A program made the position numbers and the translations under genes. Source: Oscillospiraceae bacterium (lineage in GTDB: Bacteria > Bacillota > Clostridia > Oscillospirales > Ruminococcaceae). Taken from it: a stretch of 64,000 nt of DNA. The notes under the pieces are model-generated. The model was not told where the DNA came from and searched no databases. It worked only from the letters and a program-made list of their open reading frames with translations. The stretch spans positions 1 to 64,000 of the forward strand of contig JAFLUH010000003.1 of the NCBI GenBank assembly GCA_022508895.1. Direction: 5' to 3'. This document shows positions 19,387-29,103 of the stretch, piece by piece (positions within the stretch are counted from its first letter, which is position 1; the number at the start of each line of letters is the position of its first letter).

Positions 19387-20652
19387 ATGGCGGAGCAACA
19401 GCGTATCATCATAAACGGCGGGAAGCGGCTTGAGGGAGAGATACCCGTTCAGGGCGCAAAAAACAGCGCCTTGCCTCTGCTGGCGGCAACGGTGCTCTGC
19501 AGCGGAGAGTGTGTTCTGCACAACTGCCCCCACCTGTCCGACTGTGATGCGGCGTGCAGGATACTTGAGTGCATCGGCTGCAGGTGCAGGCGTGAGAAAA
19601 ACACCGTAACGGTAGACCCGACGGTTATAAGCGGCACCGAGGTGCCCACACAGCTTATGCGGGAGATGCGCTCCTCAATAATATTCTTAGGCTCAGTGCT
19701 GTCCCGCTGCCACACCTGCCGCTTATCCTTCCCGGGCGGCTGCGAGTTAGGACCCCGACCCATAGACTTCCACATAAAAGCCCTGAGAGAAATGGGCGCA
19801 GTTATCGAGGAGCGTCACGGCTACCTTGAATGTTCCGCTCCCAAGGGGCTTCACGGCGCAAGGATAACCCTGTCCTTCTCCTCGGTTGGCGCTACCGAGA
19901 ACATAATGCTTGCGGCGGCGCTTGCCGACGGCGTCACCGAGATACACAACGCCGCCCGAGAGCCGGAAATAGTTGATTTAGCCAACTTCATCAACAAATG
20001 CGGCGGCAAGATAAAGGGCGCAGGCGGCAGCACGGTAGTGATAGAGGGAGCGGAAAAGCTGGCAGGCTGTGAGCACAGGATAATCCCCGACAGGATAGCG
20101 GCTGCTACATACCTGTACTGCGGCGCGATAACCGGCGGCGAGCTGATACTGACCGGTGCAGACCACGCCGCACTGCGCCCCGTAACTGCGGTGCTGGAGC
20201 AGATGGGCTGCAGCATCTACACCTACGGCGAGGGCAATATCTTCATCAACGCCCGCAGACCCCTCACAAGCCCCGGCACTATCAGGACCAACGTCCACCC
20301 CGGCTTCCCCACCGACGCACAGCCGCCCCTTATGGCGCTGACGGCGGTATCGGCGGGAACGACGGTATTCGTGGAAAACATTTTCGAGAACCGCTTCAAG
20401 CACGCAGGTGAGCTTGTGCGCCTCGGCGCAAACATAAGCGTTGAGGGCAGAGTGGCGGTAGTGATAGGCGTAAAGTCGCTGTCCGGCGCAGAGCTGGTAG
20501 CCACAGACCTTCGGGGCGGCGCAGCGCTGGTGACCGCAGGTCTTGCCGCAGACGGCACCACGAGGATATCGGGAATATCCCACATCGACCGCGGATATGA
20601 AAACATAGAGCAGGTCCTGCGCAGCGTAGGCGCAGACGTGAAACGTCAGTAA
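19387..20652 (+). CDS. murA: UDP-N-acetylglucosamine 1-carboxyvinyltransferase
   Basis: GAKNSALPLLAATVL, PGGCELGPRPIDFH, TDAQPPLMAL, HIDRGYENIEQ. Confidence 0.96.
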   Translation: MAEQQRIIINGGKRLEGEIPVQGAKNSALPLLAATVLCSGECVLHNCPHLSDCDAACRILECIGCRCRREKNTVTVDPTVISGTEVPTQLMREMRSSIIFLGSVLSRCHTCRLSFPGGCELGPRPIDFHIKALREMGAVIEERHGYLECSAPKGLHGARITLSFSSVGATENIMLAAALADGVTEIHNAAREPEIVDLANFINKCGGKIKGAGGSTVVIEGAEKLAGCEHRIIPDRIAAATYLYCGAITGGELILTGADHAALRPVTAVLEQMGCSIYTYGEGNIFINARRPLTSPGTIRTNVHPGFPTDAQPPLMALTAVSAGTTVFVENIFENRFKHAGELVRLGANISVEGRVAVVIGVKSLSGAELVATDLRGGAALVTAGLAADGTTRISGISHIDRGYENIEQVLRSVGADVKRQ

Positions 20653-20793
20653 ACAGTAAACAGTAAACAGTAAATAGTAGTGGAGCGGCTTCGCTGCAAA
20701 TTTTGAATATTATCCGCAAAGCTTTGTGATTTTGCTTGCAAAGTCACGTTGGATACACTTTACTGTTTACTCTTTACTCATTACTGTTTACTG
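20647..20793. repeat. Inverted heptad-repeat element between murA and ftsQ
   Basis: AGTAAAC x3, AGTAAAT, AGTAGTG (20648-20682) opposed by TTTACTG-TTTACTC-TTTACTC-ATTACTG-TTTACTG (20759-20793); internal hairpin GTGATTTTGC-TT-GCAAAGTCAC. Confidence 0.85.
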
Positions 20794-20812
20794 TCAAAAA
20801 GGAGGTGAAAAA

Positions 20813-21976
20813 ATGCCCGAATTTCAGCGGCGCAAGCGCAGAAGTCTTACAGACGAGCAGCTTTTCGAGGAGTACCGCCGCACCGACGAGCCGAAGAAAA
20901 AAGGCAGGCAGAGCGGCGCTCCTCCAAAAAAGCAAAAGCCCGCAGGCGAAGCGCCTTCCGCAAAAAAATCACCTCCCGCAGCGGGAACGACCCCTGCAAG
21001 AGAAAAACCACCCGTAAGCCCTCTCCGACGGGAAATGCAGGAGGAGCAGCGGCATGAACCTCTGAACAAAAGGGAAGGGGCGCCTGACAAAGCCCCGCCG
21101 AAGAAAAAATCCCCCCTGCCGAAAAAAAGCCCGCCCAAAAAAGCTCCCGCAAGAAGAAAGCGCGGCAAAATGACCCTCTACTATGTGCTTATCGGAATAG
21201 TTGCGGTAGCGGCGGTATCCATTCTGTCGGTGACGGTTTTGTTCAACATAAGCAGCTTTCAGGTGATAGGGGAGACCTCCTACACTGACGAGGAAATAAT
21301 CGCCGCCTGCGGAATAGAAAAGGGCAACAATCTCCTTCGCATAAACATCGGCAATGCTGAGGAGCAGATAGTGAGCAAGCTGGTCTACATAGACTCCGCC
21401 AGAATAAGCCGAGGCTTTCCCAACCGCCTTGTGATAACCGTGGAGCCTGCCCACCCTGCCGTATCCTTTGCAAGCGGCGGCAGCTACTACGTTATCTCGG
21501 AAAGAGGGCGGCTGCTTGAAATAGACCGCATATCCTCCGACACGCCTGTGGTAAAGGGATATTCCCCCGCAGCGGACGCAGCGGCAGGCTCGCAGCTTGA
21601 GGACGACGACGAGGACAGAATGAGCATCGCCCTGCAGATGATAGCCTATATGGAGCAGTACGGGCTGAATAAGCGGTGCGAGATAGACCTGACCGACACG
21701 CTGAACATCACGATGTCCTATGACGGCAGGATAGAAATGGAGCTTGGCGCCGCCACCCGTATGGAGGACAAATTCTACCACGCAAGTCTGCTGCTGGAGG
21801 ACGAGATATCCCTCACAGAGCGGTGCATACTGATACTTTCCAATCCGGACAGAGTGGTCAAAAGACCCGTTTATGACACCGAGCCGGACGACCTCGGCGC
21901 CGTGACCACCGAGCCGGAAGATGAACCGCCGGAGGAGGAGCCGGAAAATACGGACGGAGAAGGCAATTCCGACTGA
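20813..21976 (+). CDS. ftsQ: FtsQ/DivIB cell-division protein (POTRA)
   Basis: Basic N-terminus, one TM, then NISSFQVIGETSYTDEEIIAACGIEKGNNLLRIN (POTRA-like); RBS GGAGG before ATG 20813. Confidence 0.88.
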   Translation: MPEFQRRKRRSLTDEQLFEEYRRTDEPKKKGRQSGAPPKKQKPAGEAPSAKKSPPAAGTTPAREKPPVSPLRREMQEEQRHEPLNKREGAPDKAPPKKKSPLPKKSPPKKAPARRKRGKMTLYYVLIGIVAVAAVSILSVTVLFNISSFQVIGETSYTDEEIIAACGIEKGNNLLRINIGNAEEQIVSKLVYIDSARISRGFPNRLVITVEPAHPAVSFASGGSYYVISERGRLLEIDRISSDTPVVKGYSPAADAAAGSQLEDDDEDRMSIALQMIAYMEQYGLNKRCEIDLTDTLNITMSYDGRIEMELGAATRMEDKFYHASLLLEDEISLTERCILILSNPDRVVKRPVYDTEPDDLGAVTTEPEDEPPEEEPENTDGEGNSD

Positions 21977-22081
21977 TATGGTAAATTTTGGTAAACCGCA
22001 TTATACAGCCTGTTTTTTCACTTTTACTACAATATACTGTAAAAAACAGCCTGAAAACTGCAAAGAAATTTTAAAAAACTA

Positions 22082-22110
22082 TTGAAATCCGACGTAAAAT
22101 CTGTTAGAAT
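22082..22110 (+). promoter_or_regulatory. Putative ftsZ promoter
   Basis: TTGAAA - 17 nt - TAGAAT. Confidence 0.5.
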
Positions 22111-22196
22111 TAGATATGTAATTTATGTCAGAGAAAAGAAACCGCGCAACCGTACAAAAAACAGATTTTGACTGCGGAAAAATGTGGAGGTACAAA

Positions 22197-23486
22197 ATGG
22201 GCGTTTTTATTGATGAAGACAACTTCGAGTACGACCTGGACGATCTTGACGAAAAGGGCGTATATGACGTAAAGATAAAGGTCATAGGCGTAGGCGGCGG
22301 CGGCGGAAACGCCGTTGAGTACATGGCAAAGCTGTACCAGAAGGAGTACGACGACATAGAAGCCAAGGGCGGCGACGTAATGTCCGACCTGCGTGACAAG
22401 ATAGAATTCATCGCTCTCAACACCGACGTAGCGGCGCTGAGAAACAAGGACAAGACCCTTATGCGCCGTATCCAGATAGGCAAGAAGTGCTGCAAGGGCA
22501 GAGGCGCAGGCGGACGTCCCGAGGTAGCCGCAGAGGCAGCCAAGGAGAGCCGTGAGGAGATCGAAAAGGCAATAGAGGGCGCGTCTATCGTGTTCATCGG
22601 CGCAGGCATGGGCGGCGGCACAGGCACGGGCGCAGCTCCCGTAGTTGCCGAGATCGCTCAGGAAATGAACATAATCACCGTAGGCGTAGTGACCAAGCCC
22701 TTCGAGTACGAACGTGAATACAAGATGAATCAGGCGATAAAGGGCATCGACGAGATGCGCAAGCACGTTGATTCATTGCTGATAATCCCCAACGAGCGCT
22801 TACTTAAGACCAACGAAAAAATGCTCAGCTTCAAGCAGGCATTTGCGATGGTGGACGACGTGCTGTACCGCTCGGTAAAGATAATCTCCGACGTGGTATA
22901 CGAGAGCACCACCGGCAGGATAGGCACCGACTTCGCCGACCTTTGCTCGATACTCTCCAATTCCGGCGACGCACACATCGCCATCGGTACAGGCACAGGC
23001 GAAAACAAGATACAGGAGGCTGTTTCACAGGTCGTCAACAGCCCGCTGCTTGAGACCTCCATCAATCACGCTACCAAGCTGCTTGTCAACGTTACGCTTT
23101 CGGCGGACAGCGCTATCAGCGACCTGCGTGACGTTATCAGCATGATCTCCGACGCCGCAGACCCGTCGGTAGAGATGATCCAGGGCGTAAGCCAGCGTGA
23201 GGACATCACCGACACCATCAGCATTGCGGTTATCGCAACAGGCTTCCGTGATACTCCCGGCGAAAGAGCCTTCGCAGCTCCCAAAGCGTCCGCTGCGGCA
23301 GCGCCTGCGTCATCTTCCACTCTCTCCTCTCTTTCTTCAAACGACAACGACGAGATAGTCACCAGCCAGAGCTCCGACGACGACCTGTCCAAGATAATCC
23401 AGAACACTCTTGGCAACATTCAGGAGAAGGAACGCTTCACCACATTGCAGGAGATATTCGATTCAAGAAACAGGAACAACGACTAA
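22197..23486 (+). CDS. ftsZ: Cell-division GTPase FtsZ (divergent)
   Basis: [50 protein letters not shown] before ATG 22197. Confidence 0.95.
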   Translation: MGVFIDEDNFEYDLDDLDEKGVYDVKIKVIGVGGGGGNAVEYMAKLYQKEYDDIEAKGGDVMSDLRDKIEFIALNTDVAALRNKDKTLMRRIQIGKKCCKGRGAGGRPEVAAEAAKESREEIEKAIEGASIVFIGAGMGGGTGTGAAPVVAEIAQEMNIITVGVVTKPFEYEREYKMNQAIKGIDEMRKHVDSLLIIPNERLLKTNEKMLSFKQAFAMVDDVLYRSVKIISDVVYESTTGRIGTDFADLCSILSNSGDAHIAIGTGTGENKIQEAVSQVVNSPLLETSINHATKLLVNVTLSADSAISDLRDVISMISDAADPSVEMIQGVSQREDITDTISIAVIATGFRDTPGERAFAAPKASAAAAPASSSTLSSLSSNDNDEIVTSQSSDDDLSKIIQNTLGNIQEKERFTTLQEIFDSRNRNND

Positions 23487-23492
23487 AAAATT

Positions 23493-23518
23493 AAAGCACT
23501 GCGTAAGCAGTGCTTTTT
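23493..23518. terminator. Bidirectional terminator between ftsZ and the ABC exporter
   Basis: AAAGCACTGC-GTAA-GCAGTGCTTTTT between convergent genes. Confidence 0.8.
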
Positions 23519-23524
23519 CTGTTT

Positions 23525-25285
23525 TCAGCTCACCTCAAACTGACTGTTATACAATTTAGCATAAAATCCGCCCTTCTCCATCAGCTCCTCATGCCGTCCC
23601 ATCTCCACGATATGCCCCGACTCCATCACTAAAATGCAGTCCGCCCTGCGTATGGTGGACAGCCTGTGAGCTACGATGAAGCTGGTGCGCCCCTCGGTCA
23701 TCTCGTCGAAGGCTCTCTGTATGCGGCTTTCCGTCATGGTATCGATGGAGGAGGTAGCCTCGTCCAATATCAGCATAGGCGGTAGGCACAGCATAACTCT
23801 TGCGATACAAAGAAGCTGCTTCTGTCCCTGTGAAATATTCGTCTCGTCGTCGGAAATGCGTGTGTCGTACCCATTAGGCAGCCTTTCGATAAAGCTGTGG
23901 GCATGAGCGGCTTTTGCGGCGTTCACCACATCTTCCTTGCTTGCGTCAGGCTTTCCGTAAGCGATATTCTCAAACACCGTCCCGTTTTTCAGCCACGTCT
24001 CCTGCAAGACCATTCCGTAAGCTCCCCGCAGGGAATCACGGGTGATATCCTTCACGGGAACGCCGCTTACCCGTATCTCCCCGCCCTGCACATCGTAAAA
24101 CCGCATAAGCAGATTTATCAGCGTAGTTTTCCCGCAGCCTGTGGGCCCCACTATGGCGATATGCCTGCCGCTCTGCACATCAAGGGAAAATCCCTCGATA
24201 AGCGGCTTTTCGGGGGTGTAGGAGAAGCTGACGTTATCCAATGCCACACTGCCGTCCACCCTGTCGGGCGTAAGTACGACCGCATGTTCAGGCTCAGCCT
24301 GCTCAGGCTCAGCCTGCTCAGGCTCAGCGTCGATAACCTCAAACACCCTCTTGGCGCAGGCAAGTGCGCTTTGCAGCTCGGTTATAACGCCTGAAATTTC
24401 GTTAAAGGGCTTGGTGTACTGATTTGCGTAGGTAAGGAAGCAGCTCAGCTGCCCCACGGAGATATTGCCTGCCAAAGCGCTTACAGCGCCGAACACGCCC
24501 ACGCCCGCATAGATAAGCCCGTTCACAAACCGTGTAGAGGGATTGGTAAGCGAGGAGAAGAACACCGCCTTAACGCTGTAGCCCTGCAAGTCGCCGTTTA
24601 TCACGTCAAACTCCGCCTCTGCCTCCTCCTCGTGGCAGAACGCCTTTACAAGGTGCTGTCCGCTCAGCATTTCCCCTGTCAGCGCAGTCATTTTTCCTCT
24701 CGTTTCGGACTGCAAGCGGAACATCTGAAAGCTGTGCTTTGCCACAAAGGAGGCGACGAAAAAGGACAGCGGCGTTATCACCACCACGATAAGCGTTATC
24801 CACAGATTTATGGACAGCATAAAGCCAAGGGTGCCCAAAATGGTGACAACTCCCGTAAAAAGCTGCGTAAAGCCCATCAGCAGTCCGTCCGATATCTGGT
24901 CGGTATCCGCTATCATGCGGCTGATAAGGTCGCCGTGAGCCTTGGAATCAATGTATGACAGCGGCACCCTTTGCAGCTTTGCAAACACCTGCCGCCTGAT
25001 ATCCCGCACCGTAAAGTAGGTCAGCTTATTTGTGCAAAGGCTCATAGCCCAGCTTGCCCCCGCAGCTATCGCCGCCGCAGCGGCAAGCTGCACAAGAATA
25101 GGCAGTATCGCCTCAAAATCCACCTTTCCCGCCTCCACTGTGCAGTCGACGGCATTGCCTATCAGAATAGGGATATACAGCGTCAGCGCCACATTCACCG
25201 CCGAAAACACCGCCGCCAGAACAAGGTGGTGCAGATAAGGCTTTGTAAACCGCAAAATGCGCTTCAAAATCCCGAAATTAGCCAT
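23525..25285 (-). CDS. ABC transporter, fused permease/ATPase (exporter subunit)
   Basis: Walker A GPTGCGKTTL, signature ISQGQKQLLCIARV, Walker B MLILDEATSSID. Confidence 0.95.
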   Translation of the reverse strand: MANFGILKRILRFTKPYLHHLVLAAVFSAVNVALTLYIPILIGNAVDCTVEAGKVDFEAILPILVQLAAAAAIAAGASWAMSLCTNKLTYFTVRDIRRQVFAKLQRVPLSYIDSKAHGDLISRMIADTDQISDGLLMGFTQLFTGVVTILGTLGFMLSINLWITLIVVVITPLSFFVASFVAKHSFQMFRLQSETRGKMTALTGEMLSGQHLVKAFCHEEEAEAEFDVINGDLQGYSVKAVFFSSLTNPSTRFVNGLIYAGVGVFGAVSALAGNISVGQLSCFLTYANQYTKPFNEISGVITELQSALACAKRVFEVIDAEPEQAEPEQAEPEHAVVLTPDRVDGSVALDNVSFSYTPEKPLIEGFSLDVQSGRHIAIVGPTGCGKTTLINLLMRFYDVQGGEIRVSGVPVKDITRDSLRGAYGMVLQETWLKNGTVFENIAYGKPDASKEDVVNAAKAAHAHSFIERLPNGYDTRISDDETNISQGQKQLLCIARVMLCLPPMLILDEATSSIDTMTESRIQRAFDEMTEGRTSFIVAHRLSTIRRADCILVMESGHIVEMGRHEELMEKGGFYAKLYNSQFEVS

Positions 25286-27011
25286 TCTGCGCCTCCTTCT
25301 CGGTCAACTGCGACAGGCATATCTCCCTGTACACCGTGCAGCTCTCAAACAGCTCCTTATGCGTACCAAGCCCAACCGCTTTTCCGTCGTCCAGCACCAG
25401 TATCCTGTCAGCGTGCTTCACTCCCGCAGCCCTTTGGGAAACGATAAACACCGTAGTTCCCGCCATATCCCTCGCCAGTGCCTTCCTGAGCGCAGCGTCT
25501 GTGGCAAAATCCAGCGCCGAGGACGAATCGTCCAGTATAAGTATCTCGGGGCGCATGGCAACAGCCCTTGCAATGGTGAGCCTTTGTCTCTGCCCGCCTG
25601 AAAAGTTGCGCCCGCCCTGCTCAACAGGAGCGTCCAGCCCACCGTCCAATTTCCGCACAAACTCCGCCGCCTGCGCCGTCTCCAGCGCCGCCCATATTTC
25701 ATCATCGGAAGCGCCTTTCCTGCCCCAGCAGATATTGGAGCGCACCGTCCCCTTGAACAGCACCGCCCTCTGGGGCACAATGCCTATCTTCCTGCGAAGC
25801 TGCTTCAGCGGATATTTTTTCACGTCCACTCCGTTTGCCAGCACCTCGCCTCCCGCAACATCGTAAAATCTCGGGATAAGGTTCACCAGCGTAGTCTTGC
25901 CTGAGCCTGTACCGCCAACGATACCGATGACCTCGCCCTTTTCAGCCCGAAGGCTTATCCCGTCCAGCACGGCGCCGCCCTCATGATACCCGAAGCTCAC
26001 GTCACGAAGCTCCACCGCAGGAGCGCCCGTGACGCCCTCCTGCTCCACATTTCCCTCATCGGAAACCGAGGGCTTCATTGCAAAAATATCGTTTATCCTT
26101 GCCCCGCTTGCGCTTGCCTTGGTGAGAATGTTTATCAGATTTGCAAGATATATCAGTGCCAGCAATATCTGATTCATATAGTTCACCAGCGCAATAAGCT
26201 CGCCCTGCGTGATAGAGCCTGTGTCAACTGAAATGCCGCCGAACCAGATAATAGCCGCTATCGCCAGATTGACCACCACAAAGGTCAGCGGATTAAGCAG
26301 TGCGGATATCCTCCCCACCCGAACCTGCGCCTTCATAAGCTCGGCAGTCTCCCGCTCAAAATCCTCCTGCTCATTTTTCTGCCGTGCAAACGCCCGTATA
26401 ACTCTCACTCCCGCCAGATTTTCACGGGTGAGCAGCGAGACTCTGTCCAGCCTGCCCTGTATCTTCTTATATTTAGGGATAGTCCGATTCATTATCAGAT
26501 AAATAATAAGTCCTATAACAGGCGCCGCCACCGCAAAGATAAGCGTCAGCTCCACGCTGATGGTAAGGCACATAACGATAGACCCCACCACGATAAAGGG
26601 ACTACGCAGAAACAGCCTGAGAAACATATTCACGCCTGTCTGCGTCTGATTTATGTCGTTTATTATCCGTGTGGTCATGGTATCGGAGCCTAACTTGTCT
26701 ATCTCGGCGTGGGACAGCGAGTTCAGGTGCCTGTAAAAGTCGTGCCTCAGCGCCGTTCCGAACCCCATGGAGGCCTTTGCCGCAAAATACTGCGCAGTGA
26801 TGGAGGCCGCCAGCCCCAACACGCCCAGCAGCACCAATACCAGCCCCATGCCGTAGATATAACCCTCGTCGTCATTTTTGACGCCCACGTCGATTATCCC
26901 CGCCATGACCAGCGGCACTATCAGCTCAAAGGACGCCTCCAGAAACTTGAACAGGGGAGCGATTATGCTTTGAAGTATATAGCCCTTGAGATATTTTATC
27001 AGCTTGATCAT
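25278..27011 (-). CDS. ABC transporter, fused permease/ATPase (partner subunit)
   Basis: Walker A GGTGSGKTTL, FSGGQRQRLTIARA, LILDDSSSALD; 8-bp overlap with the downstream subunit. Confidence 0.95.
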   Translation of the reverse strand: MIKLIKYLKGYILQSIIAPLFKFLEASFELIVPLVMAGIIDVGVKNDDEGYIYGMGLVLVLLGVLGLAASITAQYFAAKASMGFGTALRHDFYRHLNSLSHAEIDKLGSDTMTTRIINDINQTQTGVNMFLRLFLRSPFIVVGSIVMCLTISVELTLIFAVAAPVIGLIIYLIMNRTIPKYKKIQGRLDRVSLLTRENLAGVRVIRAFARQKNEQEDFERETAELMKAQVRVGRISALLNPLTFVVVNLAIAAIIWFGGISVDTGSITQGELIALVNYMNQILLALIYLANLINILTKASASGARINDIFAMKPSVSDEGNVEQEGVTGAPAVELRDVSFGYHEGGAVLDGISLRAEKGEVIGIVGGTGSGKTTLVNLIPRFYDVAGGEVLANGVDVKKYPLKQLRRKIGIVPQRAVLFKGTVRSNICWGRKGASDDEIWAALETAQAAEFVRKLDGGLDAPVEQGGRNFSGGQRQRLTIARAVAMRPEILILDDSSSALDFATDAALRKALARDMAGTTVFIVSQRAAGVKHADRILVLDDGKAVGLGTHKELFESCTVYREICLSQLTEKEAQNG

Positions 27012-27156
27012 TTTTATTTCCTGTGATTATTATTTTCATTTATTTTACCATGAACACGGTAAAAAATCAACAATATAAACCGCTCAACTATTCTCTGCTC
27101 TCTAATCCCTAACAACTATATGAACAATCCCCGCCTCAACCGAGACGGGGAACATT

Positions 27157-28989
27157 TTATTTCTCAATCACAACATCATATTTCCTCAACCAGTATTCCA
27201 GTTGTATCAGATAAGCAAACATCTGCGGCGTAGTCATAAGCTGCCCATACCAGTTCTTGCTGAACGCAGCCCCCTCGCTGTCTCTCAGCTCCTCCAGCTT
27301 CCCCCTGTCCATTATCTCACACAGCCGACAGTCGGGCTTTTTCAGCACCTCCCCGAACCTCATCAGCATAAGCGCAGTATAATCGGGATTGTGGGTCTTG
27401 GGGTAAGGGGACTTTTTCCGCCACGCCACGTCATTTGGCAGCACCTTTTCCATCGCCATTCGCACGATACCCTTTTCTCTTTCACGGTAAAACTTTATTT
27501 CCGGGGGAATATTGTAGGCGTACTGAGCTATCCGATGGTCGCAGAAGGGCACTCTCACCTCAAGCCCGTGCGCCATGGAGCAGCGGTCCTTCCGTGTCAG
27601 CAGCGTCTGCATGAACCAGTAAAAGTTCAGCATGAACATACCCCTCATTTTTCGCTCCACAGGCGTGTCGCTGTCTAAATAAGAGGTCCTGTCAAGGGTC
27701 TCCTCAGCCGCCTGCCGGACGTACTCCTCGGGGGAAATATTCCGCAGAATATCCTCCCGTATCAGCCCGTATCTCTCGACCGTAGCCGCTGCCCAAGGGA
27801 ACCCGCTTCTGTTCAGCATTTCTTCGTTGCGGAACCAAGGGTAGCCCCCGAAGATCTCGTCCGCACACTCCCCGCTCACCGCCACTTGGAAATTCTTCTT
27901 AACTTCCCCGCAAAACAGGTACAGCGAGCTGTCAACGTCCGCCATTCCCGCAGCGTCACGGGCAAGGGTGCTTGAATAAAGAGCGTCCGCCAGCTGCTCC
28001 GTATCAATGACCACGTTGGTATGCGAGCTCTTTATATATTCGCTCATTCTCACTATCCAAGGCGCGTCCTCGTCAGGCTGGAACAGGGAAGCGCGGAAAT
28101 TCTCCCGATTTCCCTTGTAGTCCACCGACCAGGTAGACAGCGTTTCGCCTTTTTTACGGTACTCCTCCGCCGCAATGGCGCTGATGATACTGCTGTCCAG
28201 CCCCCCCGACAAAAAGGTACACAGCGGCACATCACTGACAAGCTGCCTTGTAACGCTGTCCCGTATCAGAAACGCAAGGTGCTCCGCCGTCTCCTCCGCA
28301 GTCTCCTTATGCGGCTCAGCGGTGGGCTGCCAGTAGCTTTCCAAGGTCAGACCTTCTCTTGTATACCTCAGCTTACACCCCGGCGGCACCTGCTTTATTT
28401 CCCTGAAAATACCGCTGTTCGGCTTCACCGCAGGTCCCAGCAGCATTATCTGCGCCACGCCCTCTCCGTCAATGACAGGCTTCACAGACGGGTGCATAAG
28501 CAGCGCCTTAGGCTCCGAGGCAAACAGCAGCCCGCTGTCGGTAACGCTGTAGTAGAGCGGCTTCACCCCCGCCCTGTCCCTTGCCATAAACAGCCTTTTT
28601 CTTTCACCGTCCCATATCGCAAAGGCGTATATCCCGTTGAACCGCTCCAAGCACTCCTCGCCCCACTGTATGTACGAGGTAAGCAGCACCTCGGTGTCCG
28701 AATGCCCCGAAAAGGCGTATCCAAGCCTTTCCAGCTCCCCTTGCAGCTCAGCGGTATTATACAGCTCCCCGTTGTAGCAGATAGTGTAGCTGCCAAGCGT
28801 CATCGGCTGCTTTCCGTTTTCGGGGTCGATGACTACCAGTCTCCTATGCACAAAGCAGCAGCTTTCGCTGAAAAACGCTCCGCTCTCGTCAGGACCTCTG
28901 GGGGCAAGCACCCTGCTCATCTTCTCCATTACCGCATTTTCATTTCTGATATTTCTGCTGAAGTCTATCCAGCCTGCAATTCCGCACAT
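27157..28989 (-). CDS. asnB: Asparagine synthase (glutamine-hydrolysing)
   Basis: N-terminal MCGIAGWIDF (Cys2 nucleophile) at ATG 28989; FLSGGLDSSIIS PP-loop. Confidence 0.95.
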   Translation of the reverse strand: MCGIAGWIDFSRNIRNENAVMEKMSRVLAPRGPDESGAFFSESCCFVHRRLVVIDPENGKQPMTLGSYTICYNGELYNTAELQGELERLGYAFSGHSDTEVLLTSYIQWGEECLERFNGIYAFAIWDGERKRLFMARDRAGVKPLYYSVTDSGLLFASEPKALLMHPSVKPVIDGEGVAQIMLLGPAVKPNSGIFREIKQVPPGCKLRYTREGLTLESYWQPTAEPHKETAEETAEHLAFLIRDSVTRQLVSDVPLCTFLSGGLDSSIISAIAAEEYRKKGETLSTWSVDYKGNRENFRASLFQPDEDAPWIVRMSEYIKSSHTNVVIDTEQLADALYSSTLARDAAGMADVDSSLYLFCGEVKKNFQVAVSGECADEIFGGYPWFRNEEMLNRSGFPWAAATVERYGLIREDILRNISPEEYVRQAAEETLDRTSYLDSDTPVERKMRGMFMLNFYWFMQTLLTRKDRCSMAHGLEVRVPFCDHRIAQYAYNIPPEIKFYREREKGIVRMAMEKVLPNDVAWRKKSPYPKTHNPDYTALMLMRFGEVLKKPDCRLCEIMDRGKLEELRDSEGAAFSKNWYGQLMTTPQMFAYLIQLEYWLRKYDVVIEK

Positions 28990-29103
28990 AAAACCCTTCC
29001 TTTCTGCAAATTTGCGTTCAAATTCATTATATGCAGGGAAAGGTTTAACGTGAAAAAACAAAGCGGAAGAACGCAAGGTTCTTCCGCAATTATCAAATGT
29101 CAA

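Noticed and set aside
20726-20812. N-terminal extension of ftsQ (MILLAKSRWIHFTVYSLLITVYCQ...)
   Set aside because: It is translation of the inverted heptad repeat; the GGAGG RBS and ATG at 20813 are the better start.
22125-22196. Upstream ATG extension of ftsZ in the ORF track
   Set aside because: TGGAGG RBS and FtsZ-like N-terminus support ATG 22197; the extension has no homology-like features.
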